25,981 nucleotides of DNA from Perkinsus marinus ATCC 50983 (taxonomy: Eukaryota > Perkinsozoa > Perkinsida > Perkinsidae): the NCBI RefSeq assembly GCF_000006405.1, contig NW_003204277.1, positions 116,740-142,720 on the forward strand, in the 5' to 3' direction. The position numbers and the translations under genes are program-made. Position 1 is the stretch's first letter; each line of letters starts with the position of its first letter. This document shows, piece by piece, positions 1 through 9,950 of the stretch. The notes below the pieces were generated by a model. That model did not search any database. It was not told where the DNA came from and was given only the letters and a program-made list of their open reading frames with translations.

Positions 1-848
1 ACCTTTGAGCGCTCCGGTTCGGAGATGCAATGGAGTATCGCCGAGATCCGAACACTTTCCAAGGGGTGGTCACCGATCTTGTCGAGAAGCTTCGTACGCC
101 ATCGGACATACACACCAGCTGGTTCGTTACCGCTATACATCAGAGAGTCTGGAGGCGTGGCACCAACCAAAAGGTGAACGTCGCGAACCTTCCTCGACCA
201 TCTCACAGGGTTCTCAGTGTCGGAGTCACTGGGAGTGGCAGACACGACTGGAGACACCCGTAACGGACTTGTCGACGTCGGAGGAGGAAGCGCACCACCA
301 GAGATGATCGAGATTTTCGGCGCCGGAGTACTGGATGTTTCCTTCTTCGCCGAAGATATCTCATTTTTGATAACTGACCGCCGAGGTACATCGTCAAGGT
401 TGATGATGATGTCATGCCTCGTCTTAACGTCGATGGCTAGGCGGTCCATGTACGCTCTTGCCATCCATGACGCTGTAGGACGATACCACGGTGGGCAAAC
501 CCCAATGTAAGCTTCTTCGCCTACGTCAGCCAACTCTTCACGTACCACTTCCCAAAGTGACCTTCCGCACTCTAAGCTAGACAACTCGTGGCGGTTTGCG
601 TCCGAGATATCATCGTCGATCACCAATAGAGGTATCTTCTCAGAGATAGTCTTCGGGGTAGCATGGTCGTTGGGTTGTTGGATAACGTCGATGAGCAAAG
701 TCTCGAGTTCGCCTTGGACTTGGTGTAAGCCTTCTCGGATCGAAGCCCCCAATGTTGTAACATACGATGGTTCGACTTCACCAGACCCGTTGGAACCCGA
801 CGCTGACATAGCTAGAGAGAATATAATGGGGTTTATAATGCAATACAT
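1..848 (-). mobile_element. Gag-like open frame of an LTR-type retroelement, partial
   Basis: The minus strand is open from an ATG at 848 (second in-frame ATG at 809) to the left window edge, about 280 codons, and looks uninterrupted in the part visible. The first third is acidic and hydrophilic, the middle is Ser/Thr/Pro-rich, and near residues 235-270 there is a stretch with YSGNEPAGVYVRWRTKLL followed by a helix and ISEPERS. That recalls the gag core of Gypsy/Pao-like elements (a W-R pair after a short F/Y-x-G-x-x lead, then a conserved helix). No LTR, protease or reverse transcriptase lies in the window; anything downstream would be to the left of position 1. Family assignment is inference from pattern only; a lineage-specific host protein remains possible. 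Age cannot be judged. Confidence 0.45.
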
Positions 849-1047
849 ATTCGACTGAGGGAGAGACGGTTTCACAGCCGTTACAGCCTAATCTGGCGGG
901 GCGGGCGCTACCGTATGTGACTCACAGTGAAGGTGCATTGTTATCACAAGGCAATAAATCGATCATCATGGCGCGCGCTTTTCTCCTAAGTGTTGTCGCG
1001 TCAAGCCCCATCGTTAGTGACCCGACTCTGCTGTCTCTCGGACGACT

Positions 1048-2606
1048 ATGACTATCGATGTTGAGAAGAAGCTCACCATGTCGCTGGATGACATTGTGGC
1101 TGCTGCAAAGTAGCTGGGGGCGCTCTAGATTGTGTCAGGTTGTTGCAAATTGGGAAAAGTGGTTACACGATGTCGTTACTGAGACTTGAATCCTGTCGGT
1201 GCAATCATTAAGGCGGCGCTGTAGTGCTCATAGGAGTGCCTCTCTGAGGGGTATGCCTCTGTTGCCCGACGGCGCTCTTCCATCTCATCGGCTGGCTTTT
1301 CCTGTGAAATCTGAATCGTCGAAGTTCTAGTGGTGATGGGAATGGAATTAACCTCTGTATCGGAAGTTGTGATCCTCTATGTGCATGCGTGCTGCTTCCA
1401 TCTCAGGCCTAAGCGTTCAGCTCGAACTCCTACTATTACTACTGGTGCTGGTAAGAAGACTTACGCTGGTCCTATCCGGAAAGGTCGTGGTGCTACTATG
1501 AAGGCCGCCGCTCAGCCCTACAACAAGGCCTCGGGAAACTATATTCGTGTCCAATGGCAGCAACAGCAACAGTCGTCGTATGGAAGTGGTGGGAAGAAGA
1601 ATTGGAAGCAGCAGAGTGGTGGGGGTGGGTCGGGGTATCGAGACAACCAAGGCAAGGGTAGCTACCATGGAACCACCTCGACTAACAACAAGAGTTGGGG
1701 TGGTCGCTGGAACAAAGGAGGCAACGATCAGTCAAGTTGGAACCAACATGACTATCGTGGTAACGACTATGATGACAAGAAAGAAAACAACAACAGGTCT
1801 TACTACGCTCGGAATGTTGATTTTGGTGATGCCCAACAAACCAACAATAATGCTACCGCTATTACTACTACGCAGCAGTCAAGAGGTGGCAGAAGAAGAG
1901 TCGTGGTGAGCAACATCCCCCACGATCTCACTTGGCGCGAGATCAAGCAAGCCTTCTCCAGTGTTGGAACTGTTGTTCACTGCGAAGTTGACTCGTCTGG
2001 ACCGAAAGGCGCTATCGCCAACCTTACTTTCTCTGGTACAAAGGTGGCGGATGGAGGGCTTGTCGTTTTCCCTTCACGGCTATTCACTGCGACTTCTTGT
2101 GGACTTGCTGCTTATCATCGGATAGGAGGAAATTGTGGATGAGGCGATCGGCCTAATATGGTTATGTATTAGGCAAGCGCCCCTTGAGAGGAGCGCCGAC
2201 AACAGTTGGTCGGCACTGTGATGGCTACATGGAATTCGTCAAGATTGAAGTGGTTGTTGAAATAATGAGAAGTGTCATTAATTATATTCATAATACCGTA
2301 CGACGTATGGTCCTACATGATGGCTTTTGCCAAGCAAAATTAGTTTAATGCCTTCGTCTTCCTGGTGGAGCGATGGAAGATGCACTGTTGGGCATGGTGA
2401 AGGACATGCAAAGCGTTCAATATTTATTATCGTTTGTGGGGATTGAACCCACGATTTCAACTTCCTATTAACTCGTACACGAACTGCGAAATATGATGAC
2501 ATTCCTTTTGGTGCTTTTTGCAGACCCAAGTGGTGCCAGGCAGGCAGTTGAGCTCTACGACGGTGGCGATATGAACGGCCGAAGAATTCACGTCAATTAC
2601 GCCTGA
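1048..2606 (+). CDS. ALYREF: ALY/REF mRNA-export adaptor (THO/TREX subunit 4, Yra1-like)
   Basis: Exons 1048-1109, 1407-2035 and 2524-2606 give 257 residues with phases matching at both junctions. Exon 1 carries the N-terminal UAP56-binding motif (KKLTMSLDDIVAAAK, residues 7-21). Exon 2 encodes a long Gln/Gly/Asn/Tyr/Arg-rich, RGG-like RNA-binding linker, then an RRM: RNP2-like VVVSNI, helix LTWREIKQAFSSVG, RNP1-like GAIANLTFS. Exon 3 supplies the last helix and strand (ARQAVELYDGGDMNGRRIHV). The family loads onto mRNA through UAP56 in the nucleus and hands it to the NXF1 export receptor. The protein stops three residues after the RRM, so the C-terminal UAP56-binding motif usual in the family is absent. 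Introns are unusually long for this window (297 and 488 nt). Start chosen because the motif begins directly after it. Confidence 0.88.
2436..2452 (-). other. tRNA T-arm-like hairpin inside ALY/REF intron 2
   Basis: On the minus strand GTGGG-TTCAATC-CCCAC forms a perfect 5-bp stem with a 7-nt TTC loop, exactly a tRNA T arm / pol III B box. No matching acceptor stem or convincing D arm is found in the expected 48 nt before it, so this is a tRNA-derived remnant or chance, not a functional tRNA. Confidence 0.3.
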
Positions 2607-3115
2607 ATGCGCAGTGGAAGTATGCAAATTAGCGATCGTCGTCTTCTTCCTCGAGAGTCTTCCTCGGGTCAGGTTTCGAGCCATGGCGGCGAGCGAAGGT
2701 ATTATTGAAGGTTCTTGAGTGTATTTTATTGCTGACGACGTTATTGGATTATTGTCACTACTACTAGTTTAACCGCTATTTTTCGGTCTCGTCTGCATTA
2801 TATAACTACTATTAGCATAATTGCCCGATAAGCCTTTTGTTGTCACAGATATTGGGTCCGGATGGAGAGCTGTTGATTGCACGCTCAGTTCAGGCTTCTA
2901 GCGGTCAGACTGGTGTAGTCTTCCACTGCTTTTCTGGTTCAGTTAGCATCTTTATCGACCTCCAGTAAGACTGGCAGGGAGTACCACAATACTCTAGCTT
3001 ATACAGGATATTACACGTCACCAGTACACTATAGAGGAGTCTTCTATAGTGTCCTCTAAGAGGACCTGGGTATAAAGTAAATATGCAACTGCAGTTGGTG
3101 ATATGGGAATGTAGT

Positions 3116-3262
3116 GGGGCGGGTATGCCATATGTTGGGGCTGGTATGCCATATGCTGGGACGGATATGCCATATGTTGGGGCGGATATGCCATGTGCTG
3201 AGGCGGATATGCCATGTGTTGGGGCGGATATGCTATGTATTGGGGCAGCTATGCCATATGTC
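3116..3262. repeat. 21-bp minisatellite, 7 units
   Basis: Seven adjacent 21-bp units of the form GGGGCGGATATGCCATATGTT with a few substitutions each and no indels, followed by a broken eighth. Because 21 is a multiple of three, both strands show spurious heptapeptide repeats. The seventh unit begins GGGGCAGCTATGCCA, identical to the motif scattered in intron 4 of the first dehydrogenase gene 2.1 kb downstream. Confidence 0.9.
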
Positions 3263-4410
3263 GGGGCGAATGTCCAACGTTCTATTATGATAAGACTGTT
3301 ATCTCTCCCATATTCATCACGGTTATCGCTCAGGCCGATACTCGATTATTGATAGCACCTGGAGAAGGTTAGAGAGCTGTGCCCATAAGGGGTAGTGGTG
3401 AACTGCGCCGTGCAGAGGAGGCTGACGATAAACTCACGGAGTGTTTTCTTCCGAGGGTTAAGTCCCGAAGGTGATATTTCTTCTCTGTGCGATCGAACGC
3501 AATGCAGTCTGGCTGGTTGTGGGGGAGACGGCCACGGGGATGACGATATGGGGTCGTTTCGTATGCGTGGTGGGGATGGGAGCGCCTGAGATAATGCTTC
3601 ATATTCTCAATACCTCTTTAGGGGGTGGATATCCAAGGAGTCTCCAGGTGACCTAGTCTAGTAACATTAAAGTTTAGTTGGAGTCGTCAGATATCGAATG
3701 TCAAAACATCTGATATACGTCAGATAAGTCAATACACACCTCATCCGTGGATAAGGTTGTTGACACCCGAGGGGAAAGCGTAAGTAATCCAAAAAGTCTC
3801 AGCATATTCATTCTTCTCCTCCAACATTCAGTTTGTTTTTGAAACCGTCAATTCCATCACGACGCACGAAGTTGGAGATATGAATCCGGAACGGGAAGGT
3901 AATATGTGCGTTAAGAACATACAAATTCGTCCGAGGCCCATAAGTTGTCCGAAATTCAAGTACATTTAAATTTAACTCGTAGCTTCGACTTTCTCATGCT
4001 CGCGGTACAACTATACTAGTATTGTCATGTCAAGACTTGTGTTTAGTGCTGCACAGATTGTCACTCCGAACAACGGAAAAATGATCGAGACTTCTCATAT
4101 AAATGCCATGTTGCATGAATCGTGTGTCTACAGCCACTTACATGACTCAACAATACGATGTAGTCAACTACCGGCAAGCATGCCTTCGTGGTTTATTGCA
4201 TAACCCGAGAAATCGATATCCTGTTCGCAAAGGCGAGCCATGAGGGGAACTGTACTCCAAAGCGGAACTGTGCACGTGAGCCCTTTAGAGAGGGGCAGGC
4301 GCTCTCTGAATGATGGATCATATCTTCTACGGGGATGGTGGATCACGATTCGTGATAGTTCCATCGCATGTCTACACGGGCTCCTGACGAGTCACGTAGT
4401 TAAAATGGTC

Positions 4411-4487
4411 CAACTGGGGCACTCTTACGTCGGCATCATCTGTATCCGATTCAACATGTGTGTCTGCACAAAGCCGCTGTCCCAATA
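4411..4487 (+). repeat. Duplicated upstream block, copy A
   Basis: Aligns without gaps over 77 bp to 7253-7329, with near-identity at the right end (GCACAAAGCCGCTGTCCCAAT against GCACAAAGCTGCTGTCCCAAT). It lies about 270 bp before the start of dehydrogenase copy 1, as copy B lies about 265 bp before copy 2, so the tandem duplication included 5' flank. In one frame both read as related peptides ending in CTK-x-LSQY, so a former exon is possible. Confidence 0.7.
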
Positions 4488-4755
4488 TCCGCGTGAATTT
4501 TGCGTTGTCCACGGAGCCCTCTAGTCGTCCTTCTCCAGATGGTCTAGGACATCAATTTCACTCTTCCGAATCGGAAGTTCCGATTCAACCACACTTGAGT
4601 CACACGTCCCAAATTCACAACATAATATGACCAATGATTCTCTTCCCGTCGAACCATGGAAAGCTGCTTCCTCTGATTAGTTATCTCGCGCAAATCCCTC
4701 GGAGTTCGCTTTGTAGTGTCCGATATGGTAGTTCCTGGTCTTACTGTTCTTCTCA

Positions 4756-6740
4756 ATGTTGACGTCCTCGAAAACATCTCTGTCGGCAGCTACTCCCAAG
4801 CAGTCCAGAGGAATGATAATCCGTGGTCCTAACGAAATGGCTATGGAGGATATCCCGATGCCCGGTGCACCGCAGCAAGGAGAATGTCTCATCCGAGTCA
4901 GGGAGGTCGGCATTTGCGGCTCTGATGTCCACTTCTTCAAGAACGGCGCTGTTGGCGGCTTTGTAGGTCTAGCTATCTGCAAGGGTCCTTCGTCAGTGTC
5001 AGCCTGTTAGGTTGTGAAGTCTCCGACAGTTATTGGCCACGAAGGTGCGGGAGTGGTTGAACAGGTCGGGGAGGGTGTAACTGACTTGAAAGTGAGGTTG
5101 CCTCTTACTCGATCTTATCCTCTCTATCACTCATCTCAGGTCGGTGACAGGGTAGCTCTGGAGCCGGCAGTTCCTTGCGGTCACTGTGAATTGTGCAAAT
5201 CTGGAGAGTACAACCTGTGCCCTGAGATAAAGTGAGGTTTTCACTATGTTTATCATCGGAATTGACTCGCCCCTTATAGGTGTATCGGTGCGCCCCCTAA
5301 CAATGGATGCCTTACCCGATTCATCCGCCATCCCGCCTCGCTGTGCTTCAAGCTGCCTGATAATGTCTCGCTTGAGGAGGTATGGGGCAGCTATGCCATT
5401 CTAATGTCTTGCTGGGATTTGATAGGCGAGCGTATCTGGAACAGTTTCAGTCAGAGGAGTTGTGGGAATCGATTTTGATAGGGGCAGCTATGCCATGTCG
5501 GGGATCCAGCAAGGTGTACTGCGTTGGTTGGTTGGAGTTTACCCAGCAGCTGCTTGCTTCGTCGAGTAGACATCAGCTCCGGAGTGGCATAGCTGCCCCA
5601 GAGTGAAATTGATATCCGCGATTTGTCTGAATTGAATGCCCTTGGGCAGTGCTACGATGGTCCTAAGCTATGCGTCTGTGTAGCTTATAACCTTGAGGCG
5701 TATCTCTAGATGGCATAGCGGCCCCAGAGCGAAATTAGTCTTCACGAATCGTCTGAATAACGTCATGCCCCTTAAGAGTCGAGTACATTGGGGCGACATC
5801 TCGAGTTGGCATAGCTGCCCCAATCTTACCAAGGTGCAGTTGTGCTCTCCCCTCAGGGTGTTATGGTGGAGCCCCTAGCTGTAGCGACTTATGCCTGTAA
5901 GGATAGAGCTGAGGTGAAGAAGGGGGATAAGGTCCTCGTCTTTGGTGATGGCCCTATTGGTAGCGATCATGGGTAGTCTTTCAGTGTCCTAGTATCGGTT
6001 CATGGGCTAGGTACGATGGCGGCGATGGTATCCTCTGCATTGGGTGCTAGTCGGGTTCTGGTGTGCGGTCATCATACTGATAAACTGCAAGAGATTGTGG
6101 AAGCCTGTCCTCGAGCAGAGATACTAAACGTGAAGAGAAGTGGTGACTACAACCAAGTAGCTGAGGAGATTAGGTACTTTTGGCCACCGAGGCAGCACAG
6201 TCTACCTCTTGTTTTTAGGGGTGTTCTAGGAGGCCCAGCCAACTGTTCTATCGATACCACAGGGGCTCAGGATGCGGTTTCCTCGTGCATCAGAGCTACC
6301 CAATCTGGTGAGCAGCTTCATTCACTACCATCAATGTGATGTTGTATGTTCTTAGGAGGCCGTGTGGCTATGGTCGGTATCGGAGCAATGGAGATGAAAC
6401 TTCCTATTGTTGATGCTCTCATACGTCAAGTTGATATCAGAGGCACGTTCAGGTAACGGAAAAATTGTGTACTCTCGCTGCAGGACAGAGGGTCTGACTT
6501 CTCTTCATCTCTTAGATTCTGCTATACCTATCCTACGTGTATTGATATGATCAGCAGTGGTAAGATAGATGTCAAGCAGCTCATTACGCACAGGTAGTAG
6601 AGACAGCAGTAGCGTCGTAGGGACAGGTTATCAGATACCGTTTCAACAACGATGAAATACTCCAGGCATTCGAAGATTGCAGAGCTGGTGTTGGTCGAGA
6701 TGGCCGTCCGGTCAACAAATGCATGATTAACATCGATTGA
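4756..6740 (+). CDS. Sorbitol/xylitol-type zinc dehydrogenase, copy 1
   Basis: Ten exons: 4756-4962, 5011-5091, 5140-5231, 5280-5379, 5857-5959, 6011-6173, 6219-6307, 6356-6452, 6516-6593, 6635-6740; 371 residues, all phases consistent. Medium-chain dehydrogenase that oxidises polyols to ketoses. Visible: catalytic zinc ligands C54 (GICGSDVHF), H79/E80 (GHEGAG) and E165 (VEPLAV); a four-cysteine structural zinc lobe (C109, C112, C115, C123); Rossmann loop GDGPIG. The Asp normally ending strand 2 of the nucleotide fold is Gly, followed by His-His. The N-terminal extension before MIIRG is only about 19 residues with few basic residues, so a cytosolic enzyme is likely. Intron 4 is 477 nt against 52 nt in copy 2 and is filled with repeats. 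Exact polyol substrate cannot be told from sequence. Confidence 0.9.
5384..5821. repeat. Dispersed 15-bp motif in dehydrogenase-1 intron 4
   Basis: GGGGCAGCTATGCCA occurs at 5384-5398 and 5481-5495, and its reverse complement TGGCATAGCTGCCCC at 5585-5599, 5711-5725 (one base changed) and 5807-5821. Spacing is roughly 97, 126 and 96 bp within same-orientation copies; sequence between the last three copies is also partly repeated (CAGAG-GAAATT ... CGTCTGAAT). Two direct copies followed by three inverted ones suggest local duplication plus inversion. The first copy begins 4 nt inside the intron. Confidence 0.85.
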
Positions 6741-7593
6741 CTTCGTCTTTTCTCTAGCTAGATTCCCTCATACACCAATTTAGTAGTTGTACTTGTTCGA
6801 AAGGTTGTTCTCTGATGTTAAGCTATATCTCAGTCACAACGGACTTCTCACAACTACTATTCAGTGTTCTAGTTTTGACCACAAATAGGGAAAGATTCGT
6901 CCAAGGATGTCTACTCATTGAGATAGTAAATTTTTTGCGGCAAGTAACCTCGGTGAGTACAATTTCTGTCTTGACGCTAGCCAATTGTAGTAGTATCACT
7001 AATTCCAGGGAGGATGAGTTCCGGCTTGTCACCGTCCTAAATCGAGTTTCCTGAGATATCTCCTAGGGTGAGGATAGCATAAGCAACGGTTTGTTAGCCA
7101 TTGAGGCTAGGGTCGAAGGGATCTGCATGATGCTACCGTTTTGAGGCCAGGCTTGTGTGTTATGAATGCATGTGCATGCGCGTCGTGAGGGTTACAGTAA
7201 TCCAATAAGTTGTCGGCATCCCTCTCCAATTAGTCTCGAAATGATGGTGAATCAATTGGGGTATCTGTCCATTCGTAGCATTGCTGCTCGATACGATATG
7301 CATTTTTGCACAAAGCTGCTGTCCCAATACGCACATATCGCAGTCAGTGTCATTGAGGTGTCATGCTTCATCTCAGGCCCTTCTCTTACTGGTATAATGT
7401 GTTGGAGAACTCAAATCGGCGTTTTTGGAGCTAGGTTGTTTGACTACTACACGGTAGTTACTTTCCTCAATTAATCTTGATAATGCTGACTTCCTCACGA
7501 ACATTCTTCTCGGTTACTTCCCTCAGTCTTTCTAAGATGACTTGTTTGGGTTCGGTGAGTGGACGGAGGCGCACTGTGAGTGACACACTGTAA
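6741..7593. other. Spacer between the two dehydrogenase copies
   Basis: Holds the duplicated upstream block B at 7253-7329 and otherwise no coding or structured feature that I can support. It should contain the 3' end of copy 1 and the promoter of copy 2; no recognisable polyadenylation or promoter motif stands out. Confidence 0.45.
7253..7329 (+). repeat. Duplicated upstream block, copy B
   Basis: Counterpart of 4411-4487, 77 bp without gaps; strongest match in its last 20 bases. It lies at about the same distance from its dehydrogenase gene as copy A does from copy 1, supporting duplication of the gene together with its upstream region. Confidence 0.7.
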
Positions 7594-9214
7594 ATGTTCA
7601 AGGTATCTTCCAGGAGGTGTATATCCAGCTCCGCAAGAAGATTCCCAAGTTGGAGACTGCGAACGCCACTAATTTACACGCACAGGACGTTCTCTACTGT
7701 TACCGAGGCGAATGAGGGTATGATAATCCGCGGCCGAGGGGATATGTCTATGGAGCCTATCCCGATGCCGGGCGCACCGCAGCCAGGGGAGTGTCTCATC
7801 CGAGTCAAGAACGTCGGCATTTGTGGCTCTGATGTCCATTTCTTTGCTAACGGCTCGGTCGGGAGCTACGTAAGTCGGATATGGAGGGTTTCCAATGAGA
7901 TTGAAGTTGCTAGGCCGTGACGTCCCCGATGGTGATTGGTCATGAAGGCGCCGGAGTGGTTGAGCAGGTCGGGGAGGGTGTAACGGATCTCAAGGTGAGG
8001 TTGGCATCTTCTTTCCGATCGATCACAACTTTGGCCCGTCTAAGGTGGGCGATAGGGTAGCCCTGGAGCCGGCAGTGCCCTGTGGCCATTGCGAGCTCTG
8101 CAGATCTGGGGAGTACAATCTGTGTCCTGAGATTAAGTAGGAACTTGTTCTTTCTTTGCTCGTGTGAGTCCAAACTGTTTCTGCCTTAGGTGTTTCGGCA
8201 CACCACCCAACAACGGATGCTTGACGCGATACGTCCGCCATCCTGCATCCTTCTGCTTCAAGCTACCTGAAAATGTGTCGCTCGAAGAGGTATGATAGAT
8301 GTCACCATTTATAGTCTGGATCGCTACTGTGTATTCCTCAGGGTGTCATGTGTGAGCCACTAGCCGTAGCGACTTACGCCTGTAAAGATAGAGCCGAGGT
8401 CAAGGATGGTGATAAAGTTCTCGTCTTTGGTGATGGCCCTATTGGTAATGAGCCTCTTCCACTGTCTTTCCGTTCGTTGTCACCGAGTCATCCAGGTACG
8501 ATGGCGGCTATGGTATCATCCGCCTTGAAGGCTGGTAGAGTTCTAGTGTGCGGCCATCACGATGATAAACTGCAGGAGATAGTGGAAGCTTGTCCTCAGG
8601 CAGAAGTACTCAACGTTAAGGGGAGTGGCGACTACAATCAAGTCGCTGAGAAGATTAGGTGCTCTCTCTTCTTTCCTTCCGTGCAGTCATGCTTCTGTTC
8701 TTAGGGATGCTCTAGGAGGTCCGGCCGACTGCTCTGTTGACACTACAGGTGCCCAGGATGCTGTATCCTCCTGCATCAGAGCGACTCAGTCTGGTAGGCG
8801 ACATCATCACTATCGAACGATCATGCTGCTTCTTGTTAGGCGGTCGCGTGGCTATGGTCGGCATCGGGGCAGTTGAGATGAAGCTTCCCGTTGTTGATGC
8901 TCTCCTACGTCAAGTTGATATCAGAGGCACTTTCAGGTACCGGCCATGTAGAGTGGTCTCGTTGTTTTTGTTGGGCGAATCCTTGTTAGATTCTGTAATA
9001 CCTATCCTACGTGTATTGATATGATCAGCAGTGGTAAGGTAGATGTTAAGCAGCTCATTACACATAGGTAGTAGAGTCAGCAGTAGCGTCAAGGGGAGAT
9101 GTTATCAGATACCATTTCAATAACGCTGAGATACTCCAGGCATTCGAGGACTGCAGGGCTGGCGTTGGTCGTGATGGCCGTCCCACGAGCAAGTGTATGA
9201 TTAACATAAATTGA
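7594..9214 (+). CDS. Sorbitol/xylitol-type zinc dehydrogenase, copy 2 (probable mitochondrial)
   Basis: Ten exons: 7594-7869, 7914-7994, 8045-8136, 8190-8289, 8342-8444, 8496-8658, 8705-8793, 8840-8936, 8990-9067, 9109-9214; 394 residues. Exons 2-10 have exactly the lengths of copy 1. Catalytic zinc ligands C77, H102/E103 and E188 show the human enzyme's spacing (25, 1, and 111 from Cys to Glu); structural cysteines C132, C135, C138, C146; nucleotide loop GDGPIG at 213-218. The cofactor-specifying Asp position is G237, then His-His. The first 37 residues contain many Arg and Ser and no acidic residue (MFKVSSRRCISSSARRF...), a typical mitochondrial presequence absent from copy 1. The two proteins are closely similar throughout the rest. 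Substrate range (sorbitol, xylitol) is not resolved. Confidence 0.92.
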
Positions 9215-9452
9215 TTCATTCTTCCTGTTGTGAGATGTTCCTAAAAACCAATTCAGTTCGTTCTCGTAAATCCTGTCTCAGTTGTGACTAGAGAGGCATT
9301 GTGTGGGGTTCTCTTCTTTCTGTTAATGGGAGGGTTATTTGGAATCAGAACGAGGATGTTCGGTAAACCGAGTCTTCTGCTCGCTAGCATGGTGCATTTT
9401 GGTAAGCTGAAACCTAATTTGTCCCATTTCTCGCTTGTAGGGAATGCTAGTC

Positions 9453-9950
9453 CTCTGGCATACCGGCCCTATCTATCAAATAGATGTATTCCCAATGATA
9501 TAGTGCTCTGGCATACCGGCCCTATCCATCAAATAGATCTATTCCCGATGATATAGTGCTCTGGCATACCGGCCCTATCTATCAAATAGATCTATTCCCG
9601 ATGATATAGTGCTCTGGCATACCGGCCCTATCTATCAAATACATCTATTCCCAATGATATAGTGCTCTGGCATATTGGCCCTATCTATCAAATAGATCTA
9701 TTCCGTGCTCTGGCATACCGGCCCTATCTATCAAATAGATCGATTCCCAATGATATAGTGCTCTGGCATACCGGCCCTATCTATCAAATAGATCGATTCC
9801 CAATGATATAGTGCTCTGGCATACCGGCCCTATCTATCAAATAGATCTATTCCAAATGGTGTAGTGCTCTGGCATACCGGCCTTATCTATCAAATAGATC
9901 TATTCCAAATGGTGTAGTGCTCTGGCATATTGGCCCTATCTATCAAATAG
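9453..9950. repeat. 53-bp satellite array, 10 units
   Basis: CTCTGGCATACCGGCCCTAT starts at 9453, 9506, 9559, 9612, 9665, 9708, 9761, 9814, 9867 and 9920: a 53-bp period with one 43-bp unit (9665-9707). Each unit carries a 6-bp inverted repeat, ATCTAT-CAA-ATAGAT. Units differ by a few substitutions; the last two share AAATGGTGT variants, so duplication was partly neighbour to neighbour. The TGGCATACCGGCCCT part matches the dehydrogenase-1 intronic motif variant TGGCATAGCGGCCCC at 13 of 15 bases. The 238 bp between the dehydrogenase stop and the array show nothing recognisable. Confidence 0.95.

Larger units (their letters stand above)
2607..4755. other. Spacer between ALY/REF and the first dehydrogenase
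   Basis: No reading frame here has convincing protein character. Contents are the 21-bp minisatellite (3116-3262), a perfect 7+1+7 palindrome at 3051-3065 (GTCCTCT-A-AGAGGAC), and near the right end a 77-bp block duplicated upstream of the second dehydrogenase (4411-4487). The remainder shows nothing I can name; promoter elements of the dehydrogenase gene would lie at the right end but no motif is recognisable. Confidence 0.5.

Noticed and set aside
2436-2500. Functional tRNA gene in ALY/REF intron 2
   Set aside because: Only the T arm is convincing; acceptor and D arms do not form.
3018-3352. Heptapeptide-repeat proteins on both strands over the minisatellite
   Set aside because: A 21-bp array reads as a 7-residue repeat in every open frame; there is no start context, flanking protein or conservation.
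9453-9950. CRISPR-like array
   Set aside because: The unit is continuous 53-bp satellite with no unique spacers, in a eukaryotic setting.
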